Positions 1-9,918 of a stretch of DNA of 64,000 nt are shown in pieces; within the stretch, counting starts at the first letter, position 1, and each line of letters begins with the position of its first letter. A program made the position numbers and the translations under genes. The notes below the pieces were generated by a model, which saw only the letters and a program-made list of their open reading frames with translations, was not told the origin of the DNA and made no database searches. The DNA comes from Ligula intestinalis (lineage: Eukaryota > Platyhelminthes > Cestoda > Diphyllobothriidea > Diphyllobothriidae): positions 7,910,675-7,974,674 of the forward strand of contig JAYGXS010000007.1 in assembly GCA_036362985.1 (NCBI GenBank), in the 5' to 3' direction.

Positions 1-2
1 TT

Positions 3-1052
3 GCTGGTGTGGCGATGGGCTCACCACTTGGACCGTTTCTTGCAAATGTCTTTATGGGCAAGATCGAGAAAACGAGTCTAGGGGACACCATCAATGACCT
101 TGCATTCTACGGTCGATATGTAGATGATATCTTCTGTTTGACTGACTATAACACTGACATTGACGCCTTGGTCGCGAAGTTTAACAGTGCTCACCCATCG
201 CTCAGGTTTTCTGCTGAGACTGAAGTGGACGATGAAATTGCGTTTCTTGACGTCCTTCTGCGAAGGCAAGAGGATGGATCTATCCTACGCAAGGTTGTCC
301 GAAAGAAAACCTGGACAGGACAATACACTAACTTCCACAGTTTTTTCCCCTTCAATATAAAACGAAATCTGGTCCAAGGATTAACAGCTAGAATACGACA
401 GATCTGTTCTCCTGAAACTGTCGAAGCAGAACTCCATCAGCTGCAGCATACACTAATTGAAAATGGATACCCGGAAAGATTCATGCGCAGAAATATTGGT
501 GAACGCGCCAAAAAGCCTGTCACCTTAACTGCAGAAAAGAAAGACGTGTTCATAAGACTGCCTTTCTTAGGCGATGCAACCAGCGAGCTGGTCAGACGAC
601 GCTTGAGGACTGCAATCACAAACGCTTTCCCAGTGGCGAACTTACGGGTGCTCTTCACGAACTCTCCTCTCCTACGATTGGGATGTAAAGACAGACTCCC
701 TTTGAAGGCCACATCAATGTGCATTTACTCTTTCAATTGCTCCTGTGGAGCGGGATACATCGGCCGTACAACGAGGCGTCTCGAAAAGAGGGTACGTGAG
801 CACATACCGACCTGGCTAAGTAAAGGTTAAACTAGATCGATCTCGAGTGCTATTCTCGCACATCTAGTCGATACGAACCATCGAGTCAATACTAACGAAG
901 CCTTTAAGGTGGTCTACAGGACACCATCTAATTTTTCCAAAGGCCTACGCCAACGGATGCTTGCTACAGCCAAAGCAGTGGCTATAAGGCTAGCAAATCC
1001 AGTGGTGTTGTCAGAAGACTCTGACACAAGCTCTGTCAATTCCATGGCCTAA
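3..1052 (+). pseudogene. Penelope-like element (PLE-1), RT C-terminal half plus GIY-YIG nuclease
   Basis: The window opens inside a PLE polyprotein. The frame starts at the RT motif GVAMGSPLGP, followed by the catalytic YVDD box (RYVDDIF, about 35 codons in), the RT thumb (KKTWTGQYTNF, FNIKRNLV) and a C-terminal GIY-YIG nuclease recognised by CIYSFNCSCGAGYIGRT. PLEs copy RNA into DNA at a nick made by this nuclease. The N-terminal part lies outside the window. A single in-frame TAA at 828-830 interrupts the nuclease; the same frame then runs on with nuclease C-terminal sequence (HLVDTNHRVNTNEAF) to TAA at 1050-1052. With one stop and no frameshift this is a fairly young but dead copy. The same subfamily recurs at 8530-9918 and 25690-26310. 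Confidence 0.9.
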
Positions 1053-1347
1053 ACCGACACCCGGTGGCGATAGGATTTCGCCCCTCCCAACAAGCGACAA
1101 TCCCTCAACCAACACACTGACATGGCCTACATGCGCAAACTGACATAGTCCGCGTTGGCCAATTAGCACCCATGTTAGATAGTTATTGATTTTTCTACCT
1201 ATTTAAACTTTTATTGCTATGTACCGCGTCAATTTCCCTTGCAAATGTTTGGTCTAATGAAGAGTTGCTGAAAACAATTGTTTGCCAAAAAAACTGACTT
1301 CTAATATTAACCATGGGAATATTTGCGGAAATTATTTTATGCCAATT
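1053..1347 (+). other. 3' flank of PLE-1, with a degenerate hammerhead-like motif
   Basis: No coding sequence. At 1254-1285 the string CTAATGA, a short spacer and GAAAAC resemble the two conserved halves of the stem-loop seen near other PLE ends here. The pairing is weak, so this is only a possible remnant of the PLE 3' structure. Confidence 0.25.
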
Positions 1348-2513
1348 TTACAAGCAAATGGTAGGATGTCTTTTAACTAAAATACGCGTTGAAGGAGATG
1401 CGTAATTGTCAAGCAACTCACCGCTGACGTCGCTGTAAGTGGCGTATTCACGCCTCTCCATGTCAGTGACCCTTTCTACCCTCTGCAGGTCTAAATCGAA
1501 ACAGCAGACAGAGCAGGTTTCTTTACCTTTATCCTTTGCGAAAATAAAGAGTGATTGAGGTGGTCTAGGCCATGGGTTGAATGGACACACTTTTTTGTCG
1601 TCTTCAGGATAGGCAATCCACTGTTCAACCTGTAGCATAAACCGACTTCAATAAGGCAATAACATAGCTTAACGGCATAAACTTACACGCATTCGTTGAT
1701 ATTCTTGAATATTTGATGATTGTTCACAAGACGCTTTCGGAATTGCACAGTCGTCTGGCCTAATCGAACTTCCTTCAGCAAGCTCGGAGCGTGCATCTCC
1801 AGCCTCTGCTTATCGGCCTCCTCGTAAGGACATACCCACCGCGAAATGGCCGCAAAAACTTGTTCTTCTGAGGCTACAGGCAAATTATCCTTTCGAAGGA
1901 GATTGAGCAAAGTGTCCACCAGCAGGTGAACAAAGAGGTCAGTTTGAACGAAACCCTGAAACTGCTCCTGCATTATATTGATGCAAGCATCAATCAGCAC
2001 TACATTGTTCAAATATCTAGCGAAATCCCATGCGACCACCAGAGTTTCTTAATTGAGTCTTTAGCGCAGGCGGTTAAAAAGAATTAACTGGCAAATATTT
2101 ACCCGTTAGCCAAGAATTTCGCTTCCCAATTCTCCAGGACAGGGATATCAGTCATTCTAACAAGCAAGGATATTCCCCTTGCATTTGCCTGCGTTATCTT
2201 CACTTGTCCAGTATGGAAATAATGCATAAGTGCTGTTGTTGTGCTAGAAAAGTCCAATGAAAGTAAACAAAGTCACAAACGTATGGCAAATTTACCTCAG
2301 TGGCACGGTCGGCCATCTTAAGACTGAATTATGATCGTTCCGTTGGCTGTCAAGAGAAGCTCGCAATGAAGGAATGTGAGCGGCGAGTATTATTCTGTAG
2401 GCATGTAGCACAGCCCCGTCTTGCACCTTACATGCGTAAAGAGCGGTAAACGCAGGGCTAACTACCTCGATTCTTAAGGTTTTTATTTCGTCTGCAAGCC
2501 AAATTTCGTTCAA
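1348..2513 (-). pseudogene. BTB/BACK/kelch-like (KLHL-type) gene fragment, four exons
   Basis: Read on the minus strand, four exon-like blocks line up in order. 2513-2296 has the BTB core (KVQDGAVLHAYRIILAAHIP); 2243-2103 has the BTB end (ALMHYFHTGQVKITQANARG); 2047-1689 has the BACK domain (LIDACINIMQEQF through LVNNHQIFKNINEC); 1629-1348 has the linker and first kelch strand (CSVCCFDLDLQRVERVTDME). KLHL proteins are substrate adaptors of cullin-3 ubiquitin ligases. Introns are 52, 55 and about 59 nt. The first has canonical GT..AG in frame. At the second, the canonical donor after AACGG leaves the frame one base out against the acceptor at 2047, as if one G were extra. Only one partial kelch strand follows before a stop, and no upstream start was found. 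I therefore read it as a truncated or decaying copy; a real gene with an assembly error is possible. Confidence 0.65.
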
Positions 2514-2533
2514 TGCAGCACAGCTGCGAACCA

Positions 2534-5335
2534 GAGGAAATTTCGAGGGCCTTTTTGAAAATAATCTAAGTTAGCAGTAATAAATAGTTAAAGGCTCCGT
2601 GAACGCTTTTTTTATTCTGCCATCCCGCACTTCACCCGAGCGCACGTATGCACTGATTCTATGCTGATTCTGATTGATCGATTACGGGAGGCGCGCATTG
2701 GCACAGCTGTGAAGGTGCATGAATCAGCAAGGAGCCAGGGGATTTTCATTGGTCAAGGCTGTGTTGACTAGATGCCGCTGAGAGTGTGTTGAGTGCCAGG
2801 GAGACTTCGTATACCCTGTCAGCAATGAGAAAGCCTTGATGGCGGGAATTGAGTTATAGGCAAAAGGTTTGGGTTGTGTCCGTGAACACGCCTTGGTAGC
2901 CCAGCTAAGCAGATGGCCAAGCCAGTGATCCTGTGCCTCGTGATACGCTCATCATTTCAACAGTGCAAAATGGTTCATAAATCCCCGTCAACAACACAGG
3001 CAGATAGAGTAGTCTGTAATTGTCAACCTTGGTCCAGGTCTCAGCGAATACCATGCAGTTATTATGAAACTAGAGGTGATGCAATTCTGGCGGTACAGCA
3101 GACATTCATGCAAGTAATTATTTTTGTCCACAAGTCATTCAGTCACGTGGGTGCCAACATTTCAACTGAGCCATTTAATCTGAAATAAGCGTGTTCGCGT
3201 CTAGCAAATCAGTAAGCTAATAATGAGTGACCTCCGAAGAGCGCAAACTTCGAAAACGCCAAATTCGTGTGATATAAAAATCCTCAAGATTTGGGGATTT
3301 GTAATGCTTGTTCGCACAAACGAATGACTAAAGGCAACGTTACTTCAAAAATTATTATTGAGTAAGTAGACAAACATTTAAATGTTCTCATCAACAGTTC
3401 TATTTCAACCATTTTACTTTTATGGAAGCAGTTTTAAAGTATGAGGCCGTTGAACTCTGCCCCCGCTTTCATGGTAGGAGTTTTTTAACGGCTTCCTTTC
3501 TTGTTCACTTTTCTTTTTCAGAGAGTGTCGACTATTATTTTTAAATGACGAAGACCATCAGGCCTACAATATAAAATTTATTCATTTATTGGGATTTTTA
3601 CCCTGTCCTTTAAACGTAGCACAAATTCAAATGCACAAATTTTGTCTAGAACAAAGATTTACCTAGACACTTGTCTATATATAAGGTAAACTAGAGTTCT
3701 TAATTATTTAAACATATTCAAAAAGTAAATCGAGAATTCTTGATCATAAAATAACTTCCTGATCATAAAAAATACCAACGAAATTTTGTGAAAATATTAC
3801 CTTTCGTATAAGCCAAGGGGATAGCTTAAATGTACTTTAATAGACACCAAATAATGTGAGCCTAATAATATAGATGATGTTCACTTACAATTCTATACAT
3901 ATTTGAATATCAAGACGTCACACCCTGCCCAACCCCTCCTATTCAAGGATGGAACCAACGTAAAAATACTTCAACAGAAATCGTTTCCAGTAGATATAAT
4001 AGATTTGGATTTTGACAGTCATAAGTAAATAAGTATATATTGACGGACCTGAACCATTTATTCTTCCCCACTTATCCCTGTCATACATGCTAGCAGTATG
4101 GAAAAATCTTAGTAAACAATTAACAATTTTGGCCATTTTTTCCTTTCCGAAAAAATACAGATAACGTAGTTGCCATACCTGTAAGACACTACCTTTCACT
4201 TTAACTGGCTTAATGCTTTAATGATCTATAGTTGTTATAAGTGCACCTTGAGGCATTAAAAGGCACAACTTTGCAAAGTAAGCTTCTTAAAATTTATTGG
4301 GTGTTCTTCAATGAAATGTCGATTTGCAAGTCCGTCGTCGCAGATTTAACTATGATAAAAAAATTTTATAAATCTGCCCTTTTCTCTCAAACTGGCATAA
4401 GCTTGGAGTCTCTCATAACGTCAAGAACAGTTTGAATATACCATACCGTACATTCCCAACGTATTTAAAATAGTCTGTCCGATAACTCCTGAAGTTTTGG
4501 TCATCCAATGCTGTTGCCTTTGATGAAAATCATACTCACAAAATACGATTCAGCTCTTATTCCAGACGTATTTTTAAGACCTAAAGCATCTTCCTTAAAA
4601 CAACCTAAGCCAAGAGTGCGGCACTCATTTCCCTGGATTGCGTTTAAGACACTCCTTAAAAGCACCAAATCAGTGCCGTGCATAGATAAACACGTTTGTT
4701 TTCAGTTCCTCCTCGCACTCGCAATGATACTGATAAGGTTTATTTGTAAATTAATATCTTTATTTATAAATTCAACTCAAGCGTCAACACATGCCAGTAG
4801 AAGATAATTCCAATGAGTAAATGCAGTCCAGCAGACGTGATTGATGTTCAAGGGACAGTGTTTGACCACTTCTATATTGAAAAAAATTTTGAAGTTAGAA
4901 AAAATCGGCGTCCTTTTTTTGACGAAATTATATTTTCATTGTAGACTCGTGGCTATAAGATCCACTTATTCGCCTTGTCACTTTCTAATCAGTTACTTAC
5001 TCACTCATTTACTGCACCTTAAAATTAAATGAGCTGTGATATTAAACTCAGCTCTTGTCGATCGTAAATTCAAAACTCGACGATAGACTCGTACAGGGTT
5101 TCAAAATCTCAGGATAATAAAACAATTATTTTGGTGATCTATCAGCCTTCTCCCTTACTCACACCTGGATCACGAACTGTTGCTTCTATTTAAAATAAAA
5201 AGACTGAATGCGATCACTGCCGCGGTTAGTTGAGGCGGCACTCTCTGTTGGCATAAGCCTCGCTGCTTCATGCGCCACCTATTGGCGCCTAGCGCCCACT
5301 ATTCTCTATCAAAGGCGCCCGTGCAGGGTGCAGTT
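2534..5335. other. Gene-poor AT-rich stretch
   Basis: Only short random frames occur. The part from 2600 to 3100 is less AT-rich and may be an old repeat. I recognise no protein, RNA gene or element end. Confidence 0.6.
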
Positions 5336-5475
5336 TTAATTGCTCATTAAAGCAAACATGTGAGCCCCAGGAAGTAATTGAGAAGAAAAAGACAACTCGA
5401 TCGCTGGGACACTGTGTTTATTTGCCGGACGTTTCGAAATCCGTCGCGGATTCATCTTCAGATAAATATATATTC
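5336..5475 (-). repeat. PLE terminal sequence with hammerhead-like stem-loop
   Basis: On the minus strand, 5461-5428 reads CTGAAGATG, an AATCC/GGATT stem with a GCGAC loop, then TCGAAACGTC, followed by AAATAAACACAGTGTCCCAG. A close copy sits at 6420-6548. The stem is the same while the loop differs (GCGAC versus AAGAT). The arrangement CTGAnGA, stem, CGAAAC, GTC resembles a hammerhead ribozyme core, which is known from PLEs. It lies upstream of PLE-2 but in the opposite orientation. Confidence 0.45.
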
Positions 5476-5483
5476 GATGGGTA

Positions 5484-6204
5484 CTGAGAGCGAATGGATA
5501 CCCACGCAATTTGTCAACCAATGCATACGCAAACGACAGAAGAAGCCACATCAAGTTGGCCCAACAGTTTGGCGAGCTCTCTCGTACGTGAAGAATGTAT
5601 CGGAAGCCGTTAGCTGTTTACTCAACCATTTAGGGTTGGAGTGGCACACAGGCCAAAAGCAACCATCAGGCGCCGGGTCATGAGGCCAAAAGACCCACTG
5701 CCACGGCAGAAAACGGCTGGAGTCGTTTACCAGATCTGGTGTTGTTGTGGACAAAGCAACTTCGTCGGATAAACTGGGAGATTACTCCGGACGCGAATGG
5801 CCAAGCATGCAGTGATGGTGAGAAAGAAAGACGCCAACTCCGAGGTTTTAGCTTACTTGAAGGGATCCGGCCATATTTTCAAGTTTAACGAGGCCAAAAT
5901 CCTCGCAAGAGATAACAACCGCATGAGCTGCGAGCTGCTGGAGTCATGGTTCTCAGGCCCCCAGTCCATCAACAAGCACAACGATTCAACGTTCCTATAC
6001 GGTGTACTGTGAAATTTTCTGAGCAACAGAATCAGCCACTTGGAAAGGACTGGGCGCACCAACAACTCTGACAACAGCGAGCATAATTGTCCTGCAATAG
6101 TCAAGCCCACATTGGACACTGTAAAGCTAACTGTGGCAATAAATGAGCCATCACCGTTGGCTACGGGAACTGAAAATCATAGTATGCATGTAGATGGCTG
6201 CTAG
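5484..6204 (+). pseudogene. PLE-2, RT thumb to GIY-YIG nuclease (second PLE subfamily)
   Basis: The frame begins with thumb-region sequence (FVNQCIRKRQKKPHQ, YVKNVSEAVSCLL). It shifts by one base near 5625, then gives VGVAHRPKATIRRRVMRPK and the nuclease GVVYQIWCCCGQSNFVG. TAA at 5770-5772 replaces the Glu expected in VGETGR. The rest of the nuclease follows (RLLRTRM, HIFKFNEAKILARDNN, ELLESWFSGPQSINK). A second in-frame TGA lies at 6010-6012, after which the frame stays open to TAG at 6202-6204. The RT palm with its catalytic Asp residues is missing, so the copy is 5'-truncated and inactive. It belongs with PLE-3 at 6666-7045. Confidence 0.8.
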
Positions 6205-6360
6205 GAACTATGATTACCGTGCAACCTAGGCATATATCAACCGTATCTGCGCGTGGCTCTGGCTTTCCTACATTAACCTATGTTTAAGGATTCCTGAGGG
6301 AATCCAAAACGTCAGGAAAATAAAACCTTTGTTACAGTGATCGCATCTTCTTCTTCCATA
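6205..6360 (+). repeat. PLE-2 3' UTR with conserved stem-loop and A-rich end
   Basis: At 6288-6316 a GGATTC/GAATCC stem with a short loop is followed by AAAACGTCAGG and AAATAAAACC. The same arrangement is at 41909-41937, and an inverted-sequence version of the stem is at 5428-5461 and 6515-6548. This marks the 3' region of this PLE family. Confidence 0.55.
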
Positions 6361-6419
6361 CGATGCAATTACATGTTGCGTAACATTTTACAGAAAAGCC
6401 GGATAATTGCGTTACTATC

Positions 6420-6560
6420 AATGAGACTGCTTATGCAAGCAAACATGCAAATCCCAGGAAGTAATTGAGAAGCAGAAGACAACTTGATCTCTGGGACACT
6501 GTGTTTAATTGCCTGACGTTTCGAAATCCATCTTGGATTCATCTTCAGAGACATAGTCAC
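6420..6560 (-). repeat. PLE-3 3' terminal sequence with hammerhead-like stem-loop
   Basis: The minus strand at 6548-6515 reads CTGAAGATG, AATCC, loop AAGAT, GGATT, TCGAAACGTC, then AATTAAACACAGTGTCCCAG. It lies downstream of the PLE-3 nuclease frame in the sense direction, as expected for a 3' terminal element. Confidence 0.5.
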
Positions 6561-6665
6561 AGCACAATAGCAGATACAGTTTGCGTGTGCACAGGGTTCC
6601 CCCGTAAAATTTGAACGTACAGAAAAAATCGATAAATGCGTAGGGCGTGTTCTGATTCGTTGCGT

Positions 6666-7045
6666 CAGCCATGACCATCTGGTCTTGCAGTGTTGGCATG
6701 AGATGACGTAATGGCCCGTCTGTTCTCCGTACGGCGAGTTGCTTTGGCCAAATTTAGTCTCAACACCGAATATGGATTGGGTAAATCGTTGCATTTGTTA
6801 ATGGATTGCGGGCCCGTGAACCATGACTCAAGTAATTCTCGGCTTCTTAGATTGTCACCTCTTGCAAGAAATTTTGGTCTCATCAAATTTGAATGCATGG
6901 CTGGGTCTCGTCGAATGAGCCGCAACTTAAGAATTGGCATCGTTTCGCCTCACTGCTGCCACGTGTTCGGCAATACGCGTCTTGGGAAGCCTGCCAGTTT
7001 CTCCGACGTAGCTGCTTTGCCGCAGTTTTAATCACATCGCTACTT
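6666..7045 (-). pseudogene. PLE-3, GIY-YIG nuclease fragment
   Basis: The minus strand carries a broken GIY-YIG nuclease. YVGETGRLPKTRIAEHVAAV lies near 7015-6960, then a TAA after RRNDANS. A frameshift in an A-run near 6880 follows, then KFLARGDN, RELLESWFTGPQSINKCNDL and a tail ending PDGHG. YVG is the second half of the GIY-YIG signature and is followed by the catalytic Arg helix. No RT portion is recognisable upstream, so only the 3' end of the element remains. It is close to PLE-2 in sequence but in opposite orientation. Confidence 0.75.
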
Positions 7046-7149
7046 ACAACGCGTCGCCTATGCACATGCATATCGATCACACTATCGAGGCAACGCAACA
7101 CATCGGACAGGTTTCTGCCTTCAAACAGCCGATGCAACAAACGAGAAAT

Positions 7150-8345
7150 CGTGCACTTTTAAGAAATTCGAGAGAATGACGCCAAAGGGAGCAAAATGCG
7201 CAAACCACGCCTGCATGCGACCAAGTGTGATTTTCATTTGAAAAAAATTACTTAAATCTGTTTGTAATATTGACTATAGTGAAGTCAATTTTTTGCACCG
7301 ATATTATGCTTGTTAGTGCTTATTATCGTAATACTACATGGGGAGTTATAAAGTTAGGATACGTTATGATAGCAAATGGTCAAAAAATGCAAAAGCAAAT
7401 GCTTCTACATGAAAAGATAAACGAACGTCTACAGATAGTGAAGGCGTTTCTCTGTGACAATATTTGGGCACATTTGCAATCTCGGGAAAGGTTATATCCG
7501 TGAAAAATAGGCGCAGGCTTAGTAGCCCATAGCTTTGGTGGTAGCGACACAAGTAAGGGGAGACCGTTATTGTCATTTCTGCCAAATAGTCGTCATCAGC
7601 CAGCCAAGGTATTGGGCTAGAGAGTATTATCATCAACGTCTTATCCACGGACCCTTTTTACTGTCGTTTGTGCTGGAAAATACGAATTATAATAGTGTGG
7701 ATTAGTTTAAGCGCTGAGAAACTACCGGTTAGCTACTGGTCCGTTAAAGTAAAGGGTTTCCACGAAGTCTAGGTACAAAGGGGATAAATACATACCTTAA
7801 GAACAAAACAATTTTATTTAATTATAATGTTAGGAAATTATATTTTCAATATGATTTCCATTATTTTCAATGCATAATTCGATGCGCCTTGCTAAATTCT
7901 GCTGAACTCGATTGAATAGGTGTACATTGCCGTCGATTTCAGCACACTGACTGATAATGCGTTCTCTAAAGTGGTTTAGATTTGCAATCTTCATTGAGTA
8001 AACTTTTTTACTGACGCGTTGTTAAACCACGGCTTTGGAATTTGCGCTGCAGCTGCGCTGAGAGCCTAAGCGTTGTTAACTAATCATGGGACTCTGCCGT
8101 CGCAACAAAAATAACATAAATAAATAAAATATTAAAACTTCTATGCACCCAGACTTTGTGGACACCCTGTACGATGTTGTTTTGCGAAGAAAACGAATCT
8201 GCTGGTTCATAAATGCTCTCAAAACAAGGCTTGGGCTAAAACCTGGAAAAAATATATCTCGACTTTATCGTTATGTAGTCGTTAGAAATGACTTTGTTTC
8301 TCTAGGTGTTTATCACAATAAATAAATTAAAAATGTTGCAAAAAT
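7150..8345. other. No gene recognised
   Basis: AT-rich sequence with short frames only. No motif, repeat or RNA gene was found apart from the start of the inverted repeat noted next. Confidence 0.6.
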
Positions 8346-8354
8346 TGTCATTAG

Positions 8355-8490
8355 ATAATTCAGAAGACTAGTTTGGCGAGCGTGTGTGCACTTTTAATAA
8401 ATTCTTTTCAGGCCAATATGGGAGGGGGTAAAATTTAAACAAACGATCGATAATGTTCGTGTTTTCTTACAAGCGAGAGACAACCAGAGC
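8355..8490 (+). repeat. Inverted terminal repeat of PLE-4, outer copy
   Basis: About 125 bp here match the reverse complement of 12180-12305. Shared strings include GTAAATTCTTTTCAGG-like sequence, ATAATGTTCGT and ACAAGCG/TCAAGCG. It sits just beyond the 3' end of PLE-4, while its partner sits at the 5' end in inverted orientation. Inverted terminal repeats are known for Penelope elements. Confidence 0.5.
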
Positions 8491-8529
8491 GTGGATGAGT
8501 GCATGCTGCTAAGTGACTGCAAGTCACGC

Positions 8530-9918
8530 CAGAGCTTGCACGAAGTTCTTGTGCGCACACAATGCCAACTTCATCAGCCTAACAGCGGCCGCTTCTACTG
8601 TTGCTAGTAGGTGCTGACTCAGGGACTTTCAATCATTTTGTAGTACCTTTTAGATCACTAGGAAAGCTTCGGTGGGCTCCATCCGATGTCCGAAATAAAC
8701 CATATGCACCAGAATAAACCTGTTTATGCTCCTTACTTCGCCTCTTCTCATCCATGCCAGGAGGAAGATAGGTACTGGTTCGTGCAACCAATATAAACTG
8801 CTCCACGGGAGCAAGCAAAAGCGTAGATGCACATGAAGGTGGTCTGAGCTGGTAACCTTTCCTTACCTTCCCCATGTAAGATTGGGTTAGTTGAGAATAA
8901 CACCTGAACTCTGGCTGCTGGGAAGGTTTGTGAAACAGCTCAGTCAAGGCGTCTTTTTAGCAGTTCACATTCCGTGTCCTCTCGAAAGGGGTCTACGAGG
9001 AATAGTGTTTTCTTCTCCACAGTAAGTGCGATGGGTTTTATTTGTCTTGCAGCCATATTCCTTGTAATAAAACTCTCAGGATACGCAATATCGCGCAGTA
9101 GGTCCAGAATTTTGTTGAGCTCCTCCTCGATACTTACTGCTGAGCAAATTTTTTCTAGCCTTCTGCACTAAGCAGCAGACTAGATCTCGGTTTTGTCGAA
9201 GGAGAACGAAACTGTTAAAATTACTGTACTGTCCCAACCAGGTTTTCTTTCAATAAACGCACCTTCGGATGCTACCAGCAGGTCTACGACTTAGGGGACG
9301 TCCAAGAAGGGTAGCGAACCTGCTGTTTCCCCCTCTAACATGACTTTGATAGATGGATGGGCTTGGTTGACAGCATTTAAGACTGCATCTACATAATTTT
9401 CGGTCACAGCGATCGCACGGATATCATCCATGTAGCGACCAAAGTCTTTTAACTTGTTGATGTGAACACTTAATTGAAATTGCTCCAGCTCGTCCATGAA
9501 TATTTCGGTTGGGTTGGTCCGAAGGGGCGTGCCCATGGCGACGCCATCTATAAGTCTGTATAACTGACTGGAAAAGGGGACCGCATATTCAGGGTGCAAC
9601 TTAGTAATAGTTCCTTCAGTGCATTTATTAGTATTTCTATTTCCTGTTAATTTGTCAATAGGCAATCGCAAATGTAATCAAGTGTCTTGGTAACCGGGAT
9701 GTTTGTAAATAGCGATGAGACATCTAGAAAAACCATGCTCATACCACTTATGTTCACGTTTTTGAAGTCATCGATAAATTCGAACACAGTGCCAGCTGAT
9801 GTTGTAAAGGTTTGAGTTTCTTTGTTTGCCACTTCGCTATCGCATGATATTGTGAGTTGTGCATGTCCAGAATTGGACGAATTGACAGGCCATTCTTATG
9901 GGTCTTTGGTATACCATA
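8530..9918 (-). pseudogene. PLE-4, RT and GIY-YIG nuclease (downstream part)
   Basis: Read on the minus strand, this gives the RT block LYGIPKTHKNGLSIRPILDM, FLDVSSLFTNIPV with the motif A Asp, DGVAMGTPL, RYMDDIRAI (the catalytic box, YMDD) and FLDV. It then gives thumb sequence (KKTWLGQYSNFNSF), VEKKTLFLVDPF, CIYAFACSRGAVYIGCT and a nuclease tail to about 8530. At least three frameshifts and several stops break it. It is the same subfamily as PLE-1. The first codons join in frame to 11787-12130 once the 9919-11786 insertion is removed, so both parts are one element. Confidence 0.85.

Noticed and set aside
4501..5032. Short open frames of 60-99 codons on both strands
   Set aside because: They overlap, have no motif, and sit in AT-rich sequence where such lengths arise by chance.
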